Part shown: piece by piece, positions 22,111-35,024 of the stretch
How positions within the stretch are numbered: position 1 is the stretch's first letter
How the letters are laid out: each line of letters begins with the position of its first letter
From: Benincasa hispida
Taxonomy: Eukaryota; Streptophyta; Magnoliopsida; Cucurbitales; Cucurbitaceae
Assembly (NCBI RefSeq): GCF_009727055.1
Contig: NC_052354.1
Span: 3,498,677-3,562,676, forward strand
Direction: 5' to 3'
DNA length: 64,000 nucleotides
Position numbers and translations under genes: made by a program
The notes under the pieces: model-generated
Seen by the model: only the letters and a program-made list of their open reading frames with translations
Database searches by the model: none
What the model was told of the DNA's origin: nothing

Positions 22111-23838
22111 TTCCGCGTGGTTACTTCGTCATTGAGGGAATTGTCAACCATTAGAATACTCAAAGAATACTGTTACCTTCTTTATTGCCATTTTCGTAAT
22201 TAAAGTAAACAGTGATGGATTCATCCGGAGAATGTCTGCTTTCTTTAATTATTACTGTTTCGTGCTTCTTGACAGAGAAGAGATGAGAAAGCGCTTTGAA
22301 GTTCGACATTAATGGAGGCAGAGAGAGAGTACCTGAAAGTTTGCTTCCTTGGATCAAACTTGAAACTGTTCTTCCTTTTTCGGAGCCTTCAAGCTTCTGA
22401 TTTCTCAATCTGTTTTCAAAGATCATTTAGAAAGAAAAACAAAATATAAAACTTATTACCATAGCATTAAATTTCGATTTCGAAATGTTAGATATTTCCA
22501 TCAATTATCTTTTAACTTTCCATAGGTTGGATATAGGGATGGATTGATGTTTCCATTATGCAGTAGAAAATGTAAAAAATATGACAAGTAAGTAATAAAA
22601 TATTACTAATTTAAATATAATATAAATAATATATATGTTAATTGGTTTAAAGATCATACAAATATTAATTACTAATTTAAATTTATTTATTTTTTTTATA
22701 ATGTTTCCAAAATATCCATTGAAATCGAAATTTTATGTATATTTCCATCGAATATTCCGTAAAACTAAGGCTTCGATATTTATATCGACATCGATATTTT
22801 AAACATTACTGAACATTTAAAATTTTAAAATAAAAAATTTACATCAAAACTCAACAAAACTATGAATCATCAAACACAAAAGAAAAAAAATTGATAAATG
22901 AATATCATTAAATTCTTAAGTGACCACAATAAATAGTCTAATTTGAAGGGCGAAAAGATCAACAAAGTCTCTTCATTATTACACGTTTCATAATAATGCA
23001 CATACTTTCTTTCTTTCACCTCCTACGAGTTGCCCTCTAAATTATGACCCAAATTGTCAATGTGTCTCTTTTTGTGTATTAAGCTCCATTGATGTATTAA
23101 CACACTTAAATATTAATATCTATGAACCATGGATACTTTATGTGAGGCAGAGAATCGATATCAGATACTGATACTTCCCGATACTTTCTAGATACGTATC
23201 TGATACGCGATTTGACATATCTTTTTTTTTTTTTTTCTTTTCTCTCTCTCTTTTAAATATCGAATACGTGTGTCCCCTTCCAGAACTAAGCAATGCCCTA
23301 TTTAAAAAACACACTTCCTCGGCCTAAAACTAAAAGTAAAAAGGACCAAACTGTAAAATCATGCAATCTTCATCTTTAAACCTGAGTTCCCATAAAGTTA
23401 CGCAAAAAAGAACTCACTTGATTATCTTCAACAATTTCATGAATAAGTTCTTTGTTTATCTTCGTACTCCCTCCTCTAATATTCTTCTTCTTTAATTGAC
23501 CTGACTTGGTATACCCCCAACCTTTTATATGTATTTTATTGAATATTGTATTTCAATATCTTTGGTATTGTCTTTTATATTCTATCAGTATTTCTATTGT
23601 ATTTTGTTGTTGTTATTAACTTAACATTTTATGCTTTTAATTGGATTGCATTTAGTATCTTCATATTAAATTTACATATTTCTTAGATTTTGTTATATAA
23701 AAAAACATATCCCCAATGTATTTGTATCCTACTTTTTTAGAAATTGATGTGTCGCCGTATCTATCGTATATGTGTTTATACTTTATAGATTAATATACAA
23801 CTTTGTTAAAATAGTCAAGTCCTAAGAACCCTTGATGG

Positions 23839-23872
<34 letters not shown>

Positions 23873-24857
23873 GAGATGCTAAAGTATTTTTTAGTATATT
23901 TAATGTTTAAAGTTGTTATTGAAACTTTTAAAAGTTCAAAAAAATACTTTTGAAACTAAAGCCTAACGGTTTCCATCCAAAACTAACGTAAGGGTATCTT
24001 TAGACTTCTTTTCAAAGTTTAAGGGTATTATTTAGCCAATCAATAATTAAATTATTTTTATTTCCAAACTAGTTTCTTTTAGATACTACCAAACTAAGCT
24101 TTGTATTTTCTTATTCTCAATCAATCTTATATTTACAAAATTATAGTCAAATAATCGTGACAAAACTTCAAAAGAATGAATATATATAATTTTAATGTGA
24201 ATTTAATTTAGTTTATGGAAGAGTATAGCAAGACGACTTAAATATTGAGAGCATATATGATTAATTAACTTCCCTCATTGGAAAATAATTAATGTATGAA
24301 TGAGACTGAACATTTCATATTAGTTAGTTATATTAGTTAAACAAATAATACGACTATTGCATTAAAAATTAAAAGATTTCTCAAAATATCTCTAAAAACG
24401 ATGAAAATTCATTTATGTTACCCCTTTGAAAAACGACCAATGAAGGGCACGTGCAAAGAGCTTTCCTACTGTGTTTTTTCCTACTGAATACTTGGTTTCA
24501 TATTCATGAAACTTGAACCTCAGATGTCCTCAGTGAAATTGAAAGAAGTTCAATATCACTCATTTTTTTCATCACATGTTTTGATTATCTGTTGTGGGGT
24601 CTCTTCTTTCTTATTCGGATTTACAAGTCCTATATTTAGGGTTTAAGATTTCAAATCTCTCGAGTTCTTAAGAACAATCTTTAATCAATACACACAATAA
24701 TATTACAAGGGCACTTTCTAGAAAAGGCCAATCTTACCCATTTAAGAACAATGAAAATTAGCCCTATACTACCCTTTGGAAAAATGACCAAACAATTACG
24801 AGTGAAAAAAGCATCTCCAATAATTACACACGAAATTAGAACAAGCATAACGCTTTC
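22111..24857. other. AT-rich intergenic DNA with small repeats
   Basis: No gene is supported. About 22480-22800 has GATATTTCCATC-type phrases that recur around 54590-54840, suggesting a short dispersed repeat. About 23150-23215 has GATACGTATCTGATACG-like phrases. A pure TA run lies at 23840-23869. The rest is featureless. Confidence 0.5.
23840..23869. repeat. TA microsatellite
   Basis: About fifteen uninterrupted TA units in intergenic DNA. Confidence 0.9.
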
Positions 24858-24893
24858 TAGACCAGTAGTTTTTCTACACGATAGTGTTGTTAC

Positions 24894-25508
24894 TGTTAGG
24901 GTTGATGCCCTAATTCTCGTTGGTGTGGGATTGTATCAACAACAGCGGAAGCTCAAGGATCATCTAAGCACTCAAATTCACTAATTTTGGCAAAATATAA
25001 AGCATGCTTTTGTAGAAAAAAATGGGTTTCAAGACATACCTTTTGTAGAATTTCTTCAAACCACCTTCATCAGCTGCTATCTTCTCCAAATCTTGTTGTA
25101 GACCACCTCAAGACCTTCTCCACTATTCTCTTGGTGCTCTAGATTGAGTTGTGGGACTCAAAACAAGCTTGAATCAAGGGTAGAAGAAGAAAAGTTCACT
25201 GTAGCAACCTTGTTGAAGAACCCTTTCTTCAACCCGAATTTTCTCTCAAAAACTCTATAGATTGCATCCCGATTTCACTTCAATCTCTTCATTATATTGC
25301 AAATCAACATGCAAAGAGAAAAGTTGCATGAGTTGCAGCTCATGCTTGGAGAAGACAAGGCAAAGATATTGCCATTTGAGTAAGCTACTTCAAAAGATGG
25401 ATAATGGAAAAACTTCTTTTTCCATTTTGTGTGTTTTGTTTTCCAATTTTCTAATTTTATCTAAAAATCAAAATTTTATTTTATAAAATCTTATTTTGAT
25501 TTTAAAAA

Positions 25509-25540
<32 letters not shown>

Positions 25541-27796
25541 CTTAATTAATTTAATATCAAATATTAAATTAATTTTAACACATATCAATCTTTATATATT
25601 TAAATATATAAATTCTCCTATTCCGTTTAATTCTAAAATTAAACACATACTTATATCTCATATAATTACTAATTCCCCTAATTCTAATTTGAACGTTTCA
25701 AATTAACATATCACACTATTCTAGAGCTAGTCCGTTATGAGCTAGTAGGGGGACCTTGCAGACCTACAGATCATGGGCTTTAACGATCCGAGATTAATTG
25801 ACTAAACTCATTAGACCAAATTAATCTCCATTCGTTAACTAATGGGTCACTCCACTAAAGCCCATAGTTGTACTCCCCTCACCGTAGATATATTATGTCT
25901 ACATGATTTAACCATAATCAGCAAGTCGACCCTTCACAGGTTGTTCGTAATAACGGCTGGGTCAAATATCTGTTTTACCCCCCAGATTACGTCTTATTCC
26001 TCAAGTCCCTATTGATCCTCTAATGAACAACTAGTTTGTGATCCAATCACCAAACCAAACTCTCTCAACCCAGTAAGGGGGTGGGGCCCCTTGTTCAAGA
26101 CCTGGATTCAGTACTTGAGAGAAAACCTTTCTCCTATCCCTAAATCGAGTAGGCATGAACTCCGTCTTGCACCGTATGTCCCCAGCTATCTATCCGATCT
26201 TACCCCTGAAATGGGAGTCTTATTGAACACCGGTGTTGTTGAGCCAACCCTTAAATATGCAAATCTAAGGACAATCCCGAATAAACAGGAGTTCATAGTT
26301 AGCTCAGGATTAAGATCGAGTTACCTAGGTCATCTAGGTGAAATAGTCAGTCTTAAACAGTAAACAACGTTATAAAGTAAAAGTGACTTATTTCTTGGTC
26401 CTGATCTTATACAAATTCATTGCATAGGACGCCCCCACTCCTCATGTCATAACATGTACGAATTAGGATTACATCGTATGTAGCACTTTACAACTCTTTG
26501 TAACAACTACAGAGTAGGCCGCATCCAATGGTGTTACTAGAATAAGGTACCTAACCTTATTCATGTATCATAGATCATTTTGGCTATTTACTCGAACCTG
26601 ATCCGCTCTTATGTCTCCACATAAAGTTCAAGTAGTCATACAATAGTCATGGGTCTTAGTTTATTGGATTTAGACTTTCACACAATTTATGAGATCAATA
26701 ACAAGTATATTGATAATAGAAAATGTTTATCATTTTACAAACTGCGAGTTTTTAGAACATAAAACCCAACAGTAGGGTCCTGTAGTTTGTAAACACATGT
26801 ATGAACAAACAGTTTTTTGATATATAATATGAGATATTTTATTCACTTCAGTTTATGAAATATGAGATATTTTAGTTGCATTAACCACAAACCAATAAAC
26901 TAAGATCCCTTGTTATCGTTGTAACTTAAGCATGTATGTAGAGACATACAAGTGGACCGTACTTTAAGTGATAACCTAAATGGTCTGTAGTATATGGATA
27001 AGACTGGATACCTTATCCCTGTGACACTACGAGTATGGCCTGCTTTGTAGGTGTTGCAAATGTTGTAAAGTGCTACAAATGGTTTGATCTTGATCATTTG
27101 TATATTAGACATGCGAGTGGGGATGCTTTATACAAAAGAGTTTGTATAAGACCGGACCATGAAATGTTTAGTCTTGTTATATAACGTCGTTCATAATTGA
27201 GACTTTCATTTCACTAGAATGACCATAGGTAACATGATTTTAATTCTGAGTGAGTTGTGAACTCTTGCCTATGAGGGTGATCCTTTGATTTGCATGGGTG
27301 CGGGTAGCCAGATCGCCAACTTATACCTACCACTTTGGGGATTCGTCTGATTGGGGAGTTGGGAACTCAGCTACACAAGACGAAATTCACTCTTTCCCCA
27401 AAGCAGGGGTAAGAAGATAAATTGCTCCCTTAAGGGCTAATTTCGGGGCTAATTCCGAGAATACCAAGGTAACCAAGTGGTGGTGTCGAGTTTCTGTTCG
27501 AGGGTTGAGGATCGAGTTGTACTTGATTATGATCGAGTATTTGCCAATTGTTTGTTGGGTTTGTTCGTTGCGTTTGTGTTGTTGGAAGCATTCGAGTTTG
27601 ATGGAGGAAATACTAGAAGAAAGGATTCTTCAAAGATATGTTTACTCGATCCTTTATTTTTAACTTAGAAGCATGTTGTAATTTTATTCTCGATGCATAA
27701 CTGTTCTGTTTGATTGTAAATGTTTCTATTCTTTCACAATGGAGTTTGGAACGATCTGCTTCCTCTCATTGGTTCTCTAGATTTAGAGTTCCTTCA
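24894..27796 (+). mobile_element. Solo LTR nested in the left Copia LTR, itself interrupted
   Basis: It begins TGTTAGGGTTGATGCCC and ends GAGTTCCTTCA. It is flanked by GTTAC (24889-24893) and GTTGC (27797-27801), a 5-bp target duplication with one mismatch. The host sequence resumes as CCTATACGATCATC, exactly as in the intact 3' LTR near 36680. Removing the inner insertion (24924-26771) leaves about 1.05 kb with LTR-like ends and no internal genes. Its interior (about 26780-27100) resembles the 3' LTR at 35040-35400. Confidence 0.8.
24924..26771 (-). mobile_element. Solo LTR nested inside the LTR at 24894-27796
   Basis: 1848 bases starting TGTGGGATTG and ending ACCCAACA on the plus strand. 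It is flanked by GTTGG (24919-24923) and GTAGG (26772-26776), a 5-bp duplication with one mismatch. Read on the minus strand it opens TGTTGGGTTTTATG, the usual Copia LTR start. No coding domain; the 90-codon open frame at 26091-26363 has no recognisable similarity. Confidence 0.78.
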
Positions 27797-28172
27797 GTTG
27801 CCTATACGATCATCTTCCTCCTAAACTCTAAACATTCCCTCTAACAAAAATAAGCCAGAGCCCACCACTCCTGGATTCTTACACTGAGAATACCAAGGTA
27901 ATCGAGTGGTAGTGTTCGGTTAGTTCGAGGATCGAGTTCCTAATTGTTCGAGGGAGATCGAGCTGTTCGCTGTGTTTGTGAGCAAGTTTGATCAAGGATA
28001 TACTTGAAGAAGGGTTCTTCAAAGGTATAGTCTGTTATCCTTTGTTTTTCATTTCGAAAGCATGCTGTAATTTAAGATTTGTGCCTAATCTATTTTGTAT
28101 GACTGTAAATGTATGAGTTCATTCACAATGGGGCTTGGACGATCAGTTTTCGCTCAAAGATTCTCTATAAAC
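27797..28172 (+). mobile_element. 3' part of the left Copia LTR
   Basis: It matches 36680-37045 of the 3' LTR phrase by phrase (CCTATACGATCATCTTCC, AAATAAGCCAGAGCC, GTTCGAGGGAGAT, CATTTCGAAAGCATGCTGTA). It stops about 12 bases short of the true LTR end and joins directly to integrase coding sequence, so a deletion has removed the LTR tip, primer site, gag and protease. Confidence 0.8.
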
Positions 28173-28834
28173 AAGGCTATGAATATTTCATCACTTTTAC
28201 TGATGATTATTTGAGGTATGGGTACATTTATTCAATGCAACATATGTTTGAGTCCTTTGAAAAGTTTGAAGAGTTCAAGGCTGAAGTTGAAAACGCATTA
28301 AGTAAAACTATTAAAACGTTTCGATCTGATCGAGGTAGAGAGTTTTTGGATTATGAGTTCCAGAACTATATGATAGAATATGGAATAGTTTTCTAACTCT
28401 CAGCATCTAGTACACCATAGAAAAATGGTGTATCAGAGAGGAGAAATCGAACCCTGTTAGACATGGTTTGGTCGATAATGAGTTAGCTTCCTTACTTGAC
28501 TCGTTTTGGGATTTTTCAGTAGAGACTACAACTTACATCCTGAACTGTGTTCCTTCCAAAAGTGTTGCCAGAACACCTTTGGAGTTGTGGAATGGTCGTA
28601 AAGCTAGTTTACGTCATTTCTGTATCTAGGGTTGCCCAACACTTTTGCTTGAGGCTAATCCTAAGAAACAGGAACCATGTTCGAGGTTATGCCTATTTAT
28701 ATGCTACCCCAAAGGGACACAATAGGGTTAATTTTATGATAATAAAGAAAACAAAGTATTTGTATCCATAAACACTACTTTTCTTGAGGAGGATCATATA
28801 AGGGAGCACAGACTTAGAAGCGAAATCGTGTTGA
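28173..28834 (+). pseudogene. Copia integrase fragment
   Basis: The frame from 28173 reads GYEYFITFTDDYLRYGYIY, then an FRSDRGREF segment holding the second catalytic Asp. A stop follows, then a broken NGVSERRNRT segment (normally holding the catalytic Glu) at about 28420-28460. After another frame change, PSKSVARTPLELWNGRK appears at about 28552-28602. The first catalytic Asp lies in the deleted part. Integrase function is lost. Confidence 0.85.
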
Positions 28835-29178
28835 ATGATCTTTCCAAAGAAACTGAATCTTCAACAAGAGTTGGTTGAAGAGCCTACTACCTCAACAAGA
28901 GTTGTTGTCATAGGTTCATCTAGTAGGTCAAATCCACCTCAAGTGTTGAGGGAACCTCGACGTAGTAGAAGAGTTGGGAACCCACATATTCGCTATATGG
29001 GTTTAATTGAAATCCTAGCTATGGTAGCTGATAGAAAGGTTGAGGATTCGTTGTCTTACAAGAAGGCAATGGAGGATGTTGACAAAGATGAATGGGTCAA
29101 AGCCATGAATCTCGAAATGGAGTCTATGTACTTCAATTAAGTTTGGGATCTTGTAGATCAATCTGATGGGGTTACAAT
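28835..29178 (+). pseudogene. Copia reverse transcriptase, N-terminal fragment
   Basis: Contains EPRRSRRVGNPHIRY, the linker before Copia reverse transcriptase, then SYKKAMEDVDKDEWVKAMN and LEMESMYFN. A stop at 29138 interrupts the phrase that continues as VWDLVDQSDGV before the solo LTR begins at 29179. The frame resumes after that LTR. Confidence 0.85.
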
Positions 29179-31363
29179 TGAAGGAAATCGGATTCGAGAT
29201 TTTCATGAGCAACGAAAATAAGATTATTCCAAATCACAATCATGAATAAACAATACATTTACAGTCGACTTCAAACAAGCGGTTATACAATTAAAATGCA
29301 GAAATTACAGCATGAAAACTCAAATGAACAAAGAGCAAACTCTACGAACATTTGAAGATGTGTCTCCACGCTCCTTTGCACACGATTGCTCGAATAACAG
29401 CAACCTCGAACGCTCGATCTACACGAACACAACACTGCAGCACGAACACCGTGCTCGTCCTCAGCGATCGCCTCGACCATGAACTCCTTAACAACAGTAC
29501 GAACGACCTCCACAGCACCTCGATCTCGAGTTGAGTCTGACACCACCAACAAGGTACCTTGGTATTCTCGGTGTGAGAATCCAAAGGGTGGGCTTTGTTC
29601 AGACTTGGTATGAGGTAGATGAAGGAGGAAACACTGATCGTATACACGACTGGGCAAGTGGGAGATGGTAGAGACCTATCGTATAGATCAATACTCAATC
29701 GTTTAGATAAAGCTATGCGATTATCTAGCTATGTGATCGTTTAGCTCATTGCTTAGCTCGGTCTGTCGCCTACAGACACTATACGATCGTTCACTTTGGG
29801 TAAGTGATCGTCTAGTAAAAATATACAATCGTTTAGTAAATACTGTACAATCGTTTAGCTCGCCCTAGCCATCGTTTAGTAAATCTATATTTACTTGATG
29901 ACTTCATGAGATTTTTTTTCGCCCAGAGAGAAATCTCCAAAACTTTTATGAAAACTTCAACAGTTTATAGAATCTTCCTAAAAATAGGAAAACCATTTTC
30001 CTTTTAAACTCACGGTTACCATGAATCCAATAACCACCCACTCAATTGGTTATTAAAGAAAAAGAATTAATTATCAAATAATTAATATTATTATAAATAT
30101 AAATGATAACCAACTTATTATACTATATTTATAACATATAGTTTTAATATTTCATCTCATGAAACATATAAACCATAGTTCTTTTTCTATTCCATGATAC
30201 TTAATGTAAATCTCATTTACATCAATCCTCCACTAGACGCATCTCATACATCAAACCGATTATATCATATATAATCAAAATACCTCTTGTCAATTTAAAC
30301 ATTTCAAATCAACACCAATAATTGATCCTCAACTAAATCCATTGAGCTACCAAGGGGAGCTTATGGACCTGTAGCTCGAAGCTCCAACGGTAGGTGAATA
30401 ACTGACTAAACTCTTTAGTCACGGGATCCACCATCTGTTAACTGCCAGACACTCCACTAAATACCGACAGCTGAATTCTCCTTATCACAGATATATTATA
30501 TGTCCATCTTAACCAATCAGCAGTGCGACAACCTTCACAAATCGCTCGTAAGCATAACTGGGCCAATAACCGTTATGCCTCTGTAGTTACATCTGTCTCC
30601 TTAAGTATCACTGACCCCTCTAATGAACATAAGTCATAGTTCTACTATGACCGAGTCTTCTCTTCCAAAGAGAAGCTGTGGCCACTATGTTCAAACCCCA
30701 GAATCAGCCATTAAGGGAGCAATCTCTCTACTTATTCATGCTTCGGGAAATGAGTGAATTCCATCTTGTGGATTGAGTTCCCAGCTCCCAGATCAGACAA
30801 GTCCCTAAAAAGGTAGGCATGTTGAGTTGACAATCTTGCCACTTTCACCCATACTAATTTAAAAACCGCCCTCAAAGGCAGGAGTTCCCAAAACACTCAG
30901 GATTGAGGCTGTGTCACCTATGGTCGTTTAGGTGAGATGTGAGTCTCTTGTATCAACGGCGTTATATACAAAAGTCTAATCATCTTGTGGTCTAGGTCTT
31001 ATACAAACTCTTTGTATAGGACAACCCCGCTCGCACGTCTCCACATGAATGGTCCTGATCTACCATCTGTAGTAGTTTACAACACTTGCAAACCTCTACA
31101 AAGCGAGCCGTATCTGTAGTGTCACCAGGATCAGGCATCCCACTTTAATCCTTATACTACAGACCTATTTAGGTTATCTCTTGAGGCATGATCCACTTGT
31201 ATGTCACATATACATGCTTAAGTTCACATAAGATAACCAAAGAGCTTTGTTTATTGGATATGAGTAAATACCAGAATTAAATAACACTTATTTTATTCAT
31301 CAAACAATGTGTATCTTTACAAAACAACGAGACTCTGGGAGCATTAGGACACCAATCCCAATA
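29179..31363 (-). mobile_element. Solo LTR inserted in the Copia reverse transcriptase
   Basis: About 2185 bases from TGAAGGAAATC to ATCCCAATA on the plus strand; on the minus strand it opens TATTGGGATTGGTGTCC, one change from the usual TGTTGGG. It is homologous over its length to the LTR at 31730-33833. The Copia coding sequence resumes at 31364 with [13 protein letters not shown]. The flanking pentamers (ACAAT, AAATC) do not match, so the target duplication is decayed or the ends are a few bases off. Confidence 0.78.
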
Positions 31364-31729
31364 AAATCTATAAGTTGTAAATGGATCTACAAGAGGAAAC
31401 GTTGATGGGAAGGTGCAAACCTTCAAGGCTAAACTGGTGGCAAAGGGTTATACACAGGTAGAGGGAGTCGACTATGATGAGACTTCCTCGCCTGTTGCTA
31501 TGTTGAAGTCTATCTGCATCATTCTATCCATTGCCTCATATTATAACTATGAGATATGGCAAATGGATGTCAAGGCTACTTTTCTGAATGACAATCTCGA
31601 GGAGACCATTTATATGGTGCAACCTAAGGGGTTCATAGTCCAAGGTCAAGAGCAAAAGATTTGCAAGCTCAATCGGTCCATTTATGGACTGAAACAGACA
31701 TCTCTATCTTGGAACATAAGGTTTGATAA
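31364..31729 (+). pseudogene. Copia reverse transcriptase, middle fragment
   Basis: Reads [12 protein letters not shown], a frameshift, then [20 protein letters not shown], an [12 protein letters not shown] segment with a catalytic Asp, [14 protein letters not shown]. The piece is cut at 31729 by the next solo LTR and continues at 33834 with the codons for NAIKSYGFD, showing one original gene. Confidence 0.88.
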
Positions 31730-33833
31730 TGAAGGAAATCAAACACGAGGATTTCCATGAGCAGTGAAATAGATCATTCCAAATTATAATCATGTATGAA
31801 CATAACAAATTACAGTCGTAAACAAAGACAAACGGTTATGCATTCAATACAGAAATTACACCATGAAAACTACAAATGATCAAGAAGAGAAATCTCTACA
31901 CACATTTGTAGACTCGTCTCCATGCTCTTTGATCACAAACGCTTGAACACAGCAACCTCGAATGCTCGAACAACACGACTGCAACATAGCACGAACACCG
32001 CGCACTCGTCCTCTACGATCGCCTCGGTCACAAACTCCCCAACAACACGAACGACCTCCACAGAACCTCGACGGTGTCGAGTTGAGTATGACACCATTAA
32101 GAAGGTTACCTTGGTATTCTATGTCTGAGAATCCAGAGGGTGGACTCTATGTGGACTTGGTATAAGGCAAGCGAAGAAGGATTCAACAATCGTGTACAGG
32201 ATTGGGCAAGTGGGAGATGGCTGAACCTATCGTATAGGTCGATGCCTAATCGTTTAGCAAAACCTAAGCGATCGTCTAGCAAAAGCTAAGTGATCGTTTA
32301 GCTCATCGTTTAGCAGCGTGTCTGTCGCCTACAAACACTACACGAATTCGTTTACCTTTTGTCAAAGCTGTCGTTTAGTAAATCCATATTTACTTGAAAA
32401 AGCTCCGTGAGATTCTTTTTCCGAGAGAGGAAATCTCAAAACAAATTTTCAAAACTTATTAAAATTAGGAAAACAATTGTTTTTTATCTCATGGTTACCA
32501 TGAACCACCAATAACCTCCCACTCAATTGTTTATTAGAAAAAAATTTAATTATCAATAATTAATATTATAATAAATATAAATGATAACCAACTATCATAC
32601 TATATTTAATAACCTATAGTTTTAATATTTCATCTCATGAAACATATAAACCATAATTCTTTTTCTATTTGACGGTACTTAATGTAAATCTCATTTACAT
32701 CAATCCTCCTAGATGTATCTCATACATCATACCGATCAATCATATATAATCAAAATACCTCTTTGTCAATTTGAACATTTCAAATCAACACCAAGAACTG
32801 ATCCTCAACTGAATCCATTGAGCTACCAAGGGACCTTATGGACCTGTAGCTTGAATGCTCCAACGGAACGTGAATAACTGACTAAACTCTTTAGTCACAG
32901 GATCCACCATCAGTTAATTGTCAGGCACTCTAATAAAGGATGACACTGAACTCTCCTTACCACAGATATATTATGTGTCTATCTTAACCAATCAGAAGTG
33001 CGACAACCCTTTACAGATCGCTCGTAAGTACAGTTGGGCCAATAATTGTTATGCCTTTGTAGTTACATCTAACTTCTTAATACCACTGATCCTCTAATGA
33101 ACATAAGTCATAGTCCTACTATGACTGAGTCCTCTCTTCCAAAGAAAAGTTTGTGCCACTATGTTCAAGTCCCGGAATCAGCCCTCAAGGGAGCAATCTC
33201 TCTACTTATCCCTGCTTCAGAAAAGGAGTGAATTCCATCTTGTGGATTGAGTTCCAGCTTCTAGATCAGAAAAGTCCCCAAAAAGGTAGGCATGTTGAGT
33301 TGGCAATCTTGCCACTCTCACCCATACTAATCAAAGGACCACCCTCAAAGGCAGGAGTTTCCAAAACACTTAGGATTGAGGTCGTGTCACCTATGGTCGT
33401 TTAGGTGAGATGTAAGTCTCTCGTATCAACGATGTTATATACAGAGTCTAGTCATTTCGTGGTTCAAGTCTATACAAAATCTTTGTATAGAACACCCCCG
33501 CTCGCACGTCTCCATATGAATGGTCAGGATCTACCATCTGTAGTAGTTTACAACACTTGCAAACCTCTACAAAGCGGGCCATATCCGTAGTATAACCAGG
33601 GATCAGGTATCCCACCTTAATCCTTATACTACAGACCTATTTAGATTATCATTTAAGGCATGATCCACTTGTATATCACATATACATGCTTAAGTTCACA
33701 TAAGATAACCAAGGAGTTTTGTTTATTGGATATGAGTAAATGCCATATGAAATAACATTTATTTATTCATCAAACAATGTGTATCTTTACAAAATAATGA
33801 GATTCCGGGAGAATTAAGACATCAATCTCAACA
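31730..33833 (-). mobile_element. Second solo LTR in the same reverse transcriptase (TSD GATAA)
   Basis: Exactly 2104 bases from TGAAGGAAATC to ATCTCAACA, flanked by a perfect 5-bp target duplication GATAA (31725-31729 and 33834-33838). Removing it restores the host phrase GGTTTGATAATGCGATC. On the minus strand it opens TGTTGAGATTGATG. No internal genes. Clusters of GATCGTTTAG-like motifs lie at about 32245-32360. Confidence 0.9.
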
Positions 33834-34920
33834 GATAATGCGATCAAATCTTATGGCTTTGACCAAAATGTTAATGAGCTTTGTGTCTACAAGAAAATCA
33901 TCAACAGTTAAGTAGTTTTCCTAGTGTTATATGTAGACAATATCCTACTCATTGGGAATGATGTAGGCTTACTGACTTCAGTTAACAACTGTCTAGTGAC
34001 CCAATTCCAAATGAAAGATTTGGGAGATGCTCAATTTGTTCTTGAGATTCAAATCTTTCGAGATCGTAAGAACAAAATGCTAGCACTGTCTCAAGCATCG
34101 TACATTAACAAGATGTTGATCAATTACTCGATGCAGAACTTCAAGAGGGGCCTTTTGCCTTTCAGGCACGGAGTTACATTGTCTAATGAATAGTGTCCTA
34201 AGACACCTTAAGAGGTTGAGGAAATGAGACGGGTCCCTTATGCCTCTATCGTAGGCAATTTGATGTATGCGATGTTATGTACTAGATCTGACATTTGCTA
34301 TATCGTAGGGATAGTCAATAGATATCAGTCTAATCCAGGATATGGTCACTAAACAGTTGTCAAGAACATCCTCAAGTATCTTCGGAGAACAAGAGATTAC
34401 ATACTTGTGTATGATTCTAAGGATTTGATCCTTATAGGATACACAGACTCTAGTTTTCAAACTGATAGGGATTCTTTGAAATCCACTTCCGGACCAATGT
34501 TCACTCTTAATGGAGGGGTTGTAGTTTGGCGAAGCACCAAATAAGGGTGCATTGCAGACTCCACCATGGAGGTCGAGTATGTAGTGGCTTGTGAAGTTGC
34601 TAAGGAGGCCGTTTGGCTCAGGAAATTCCTGACTGATTTGGAAGTTGTTCTAAACATGTTTAGGCCTATCACCCTTTATTGTGATAATAGTGGTGTTGTG
34701 GCGAATTCCCGTGAGCCTCGGAGTCATATAAGTGCGACAAGCACATTGAGCAGAAATACCATCTCATCCAAGAGATTGTACATCGAGGGGATATGATTGT
34801 CATGAAAATATCTTCGGAGCACGACATTTGCCGATCCATTTACGAAGGCCCTCACGGCTATAGTGTTTGAGGGTCACCTGCAGAGTTGGGTCTATAGGAC
34901 AGACCATGGTTGGACTAGGG
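33834..34920 (+). pseudogene. Copia reverse transcriptase C-terminus and RNase H
   Basis: Reads NAIKSYGFDQNVNELCVYKK, a stop, then VLYVDNILLIGNDV. The normal catalytic YVDD is YVDN here. It goes on through the QFQMKDLGDAQFVL segment, YASIVGNLMYAMLCTRSDI and TRDYILVYDSKDLILIGYTD. The RNase H region has STMEVEYVVACEVAKEAVWL and ITLYCDNSGVVANSREPRSH. Several stops and shifts. Confidence 0.88.
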
Positions 34921-35024
34921 CAAGTGGGAAATCTTGTTGGGCGTTTGTGTCCTAGTTTATTGTTTTGTGTACTCGTAATTTGATTATCTTGTACACCCTA
35001 TTAGCTTTAGAACAAGTGGAAGAT

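Noticed and set aside
22160..22426. 88-codon open frame on the minus strand upstream of the SUN gene
   Set aside because: No recognisable domain, it lies in the likely promoter of the SUN gene, and it has no splice link to the SUN exons; probably chance.
26091..26363. 90-codon open frame as a gene
   Set aside because: It lies wholly in a solo LTR and shows no known domain.
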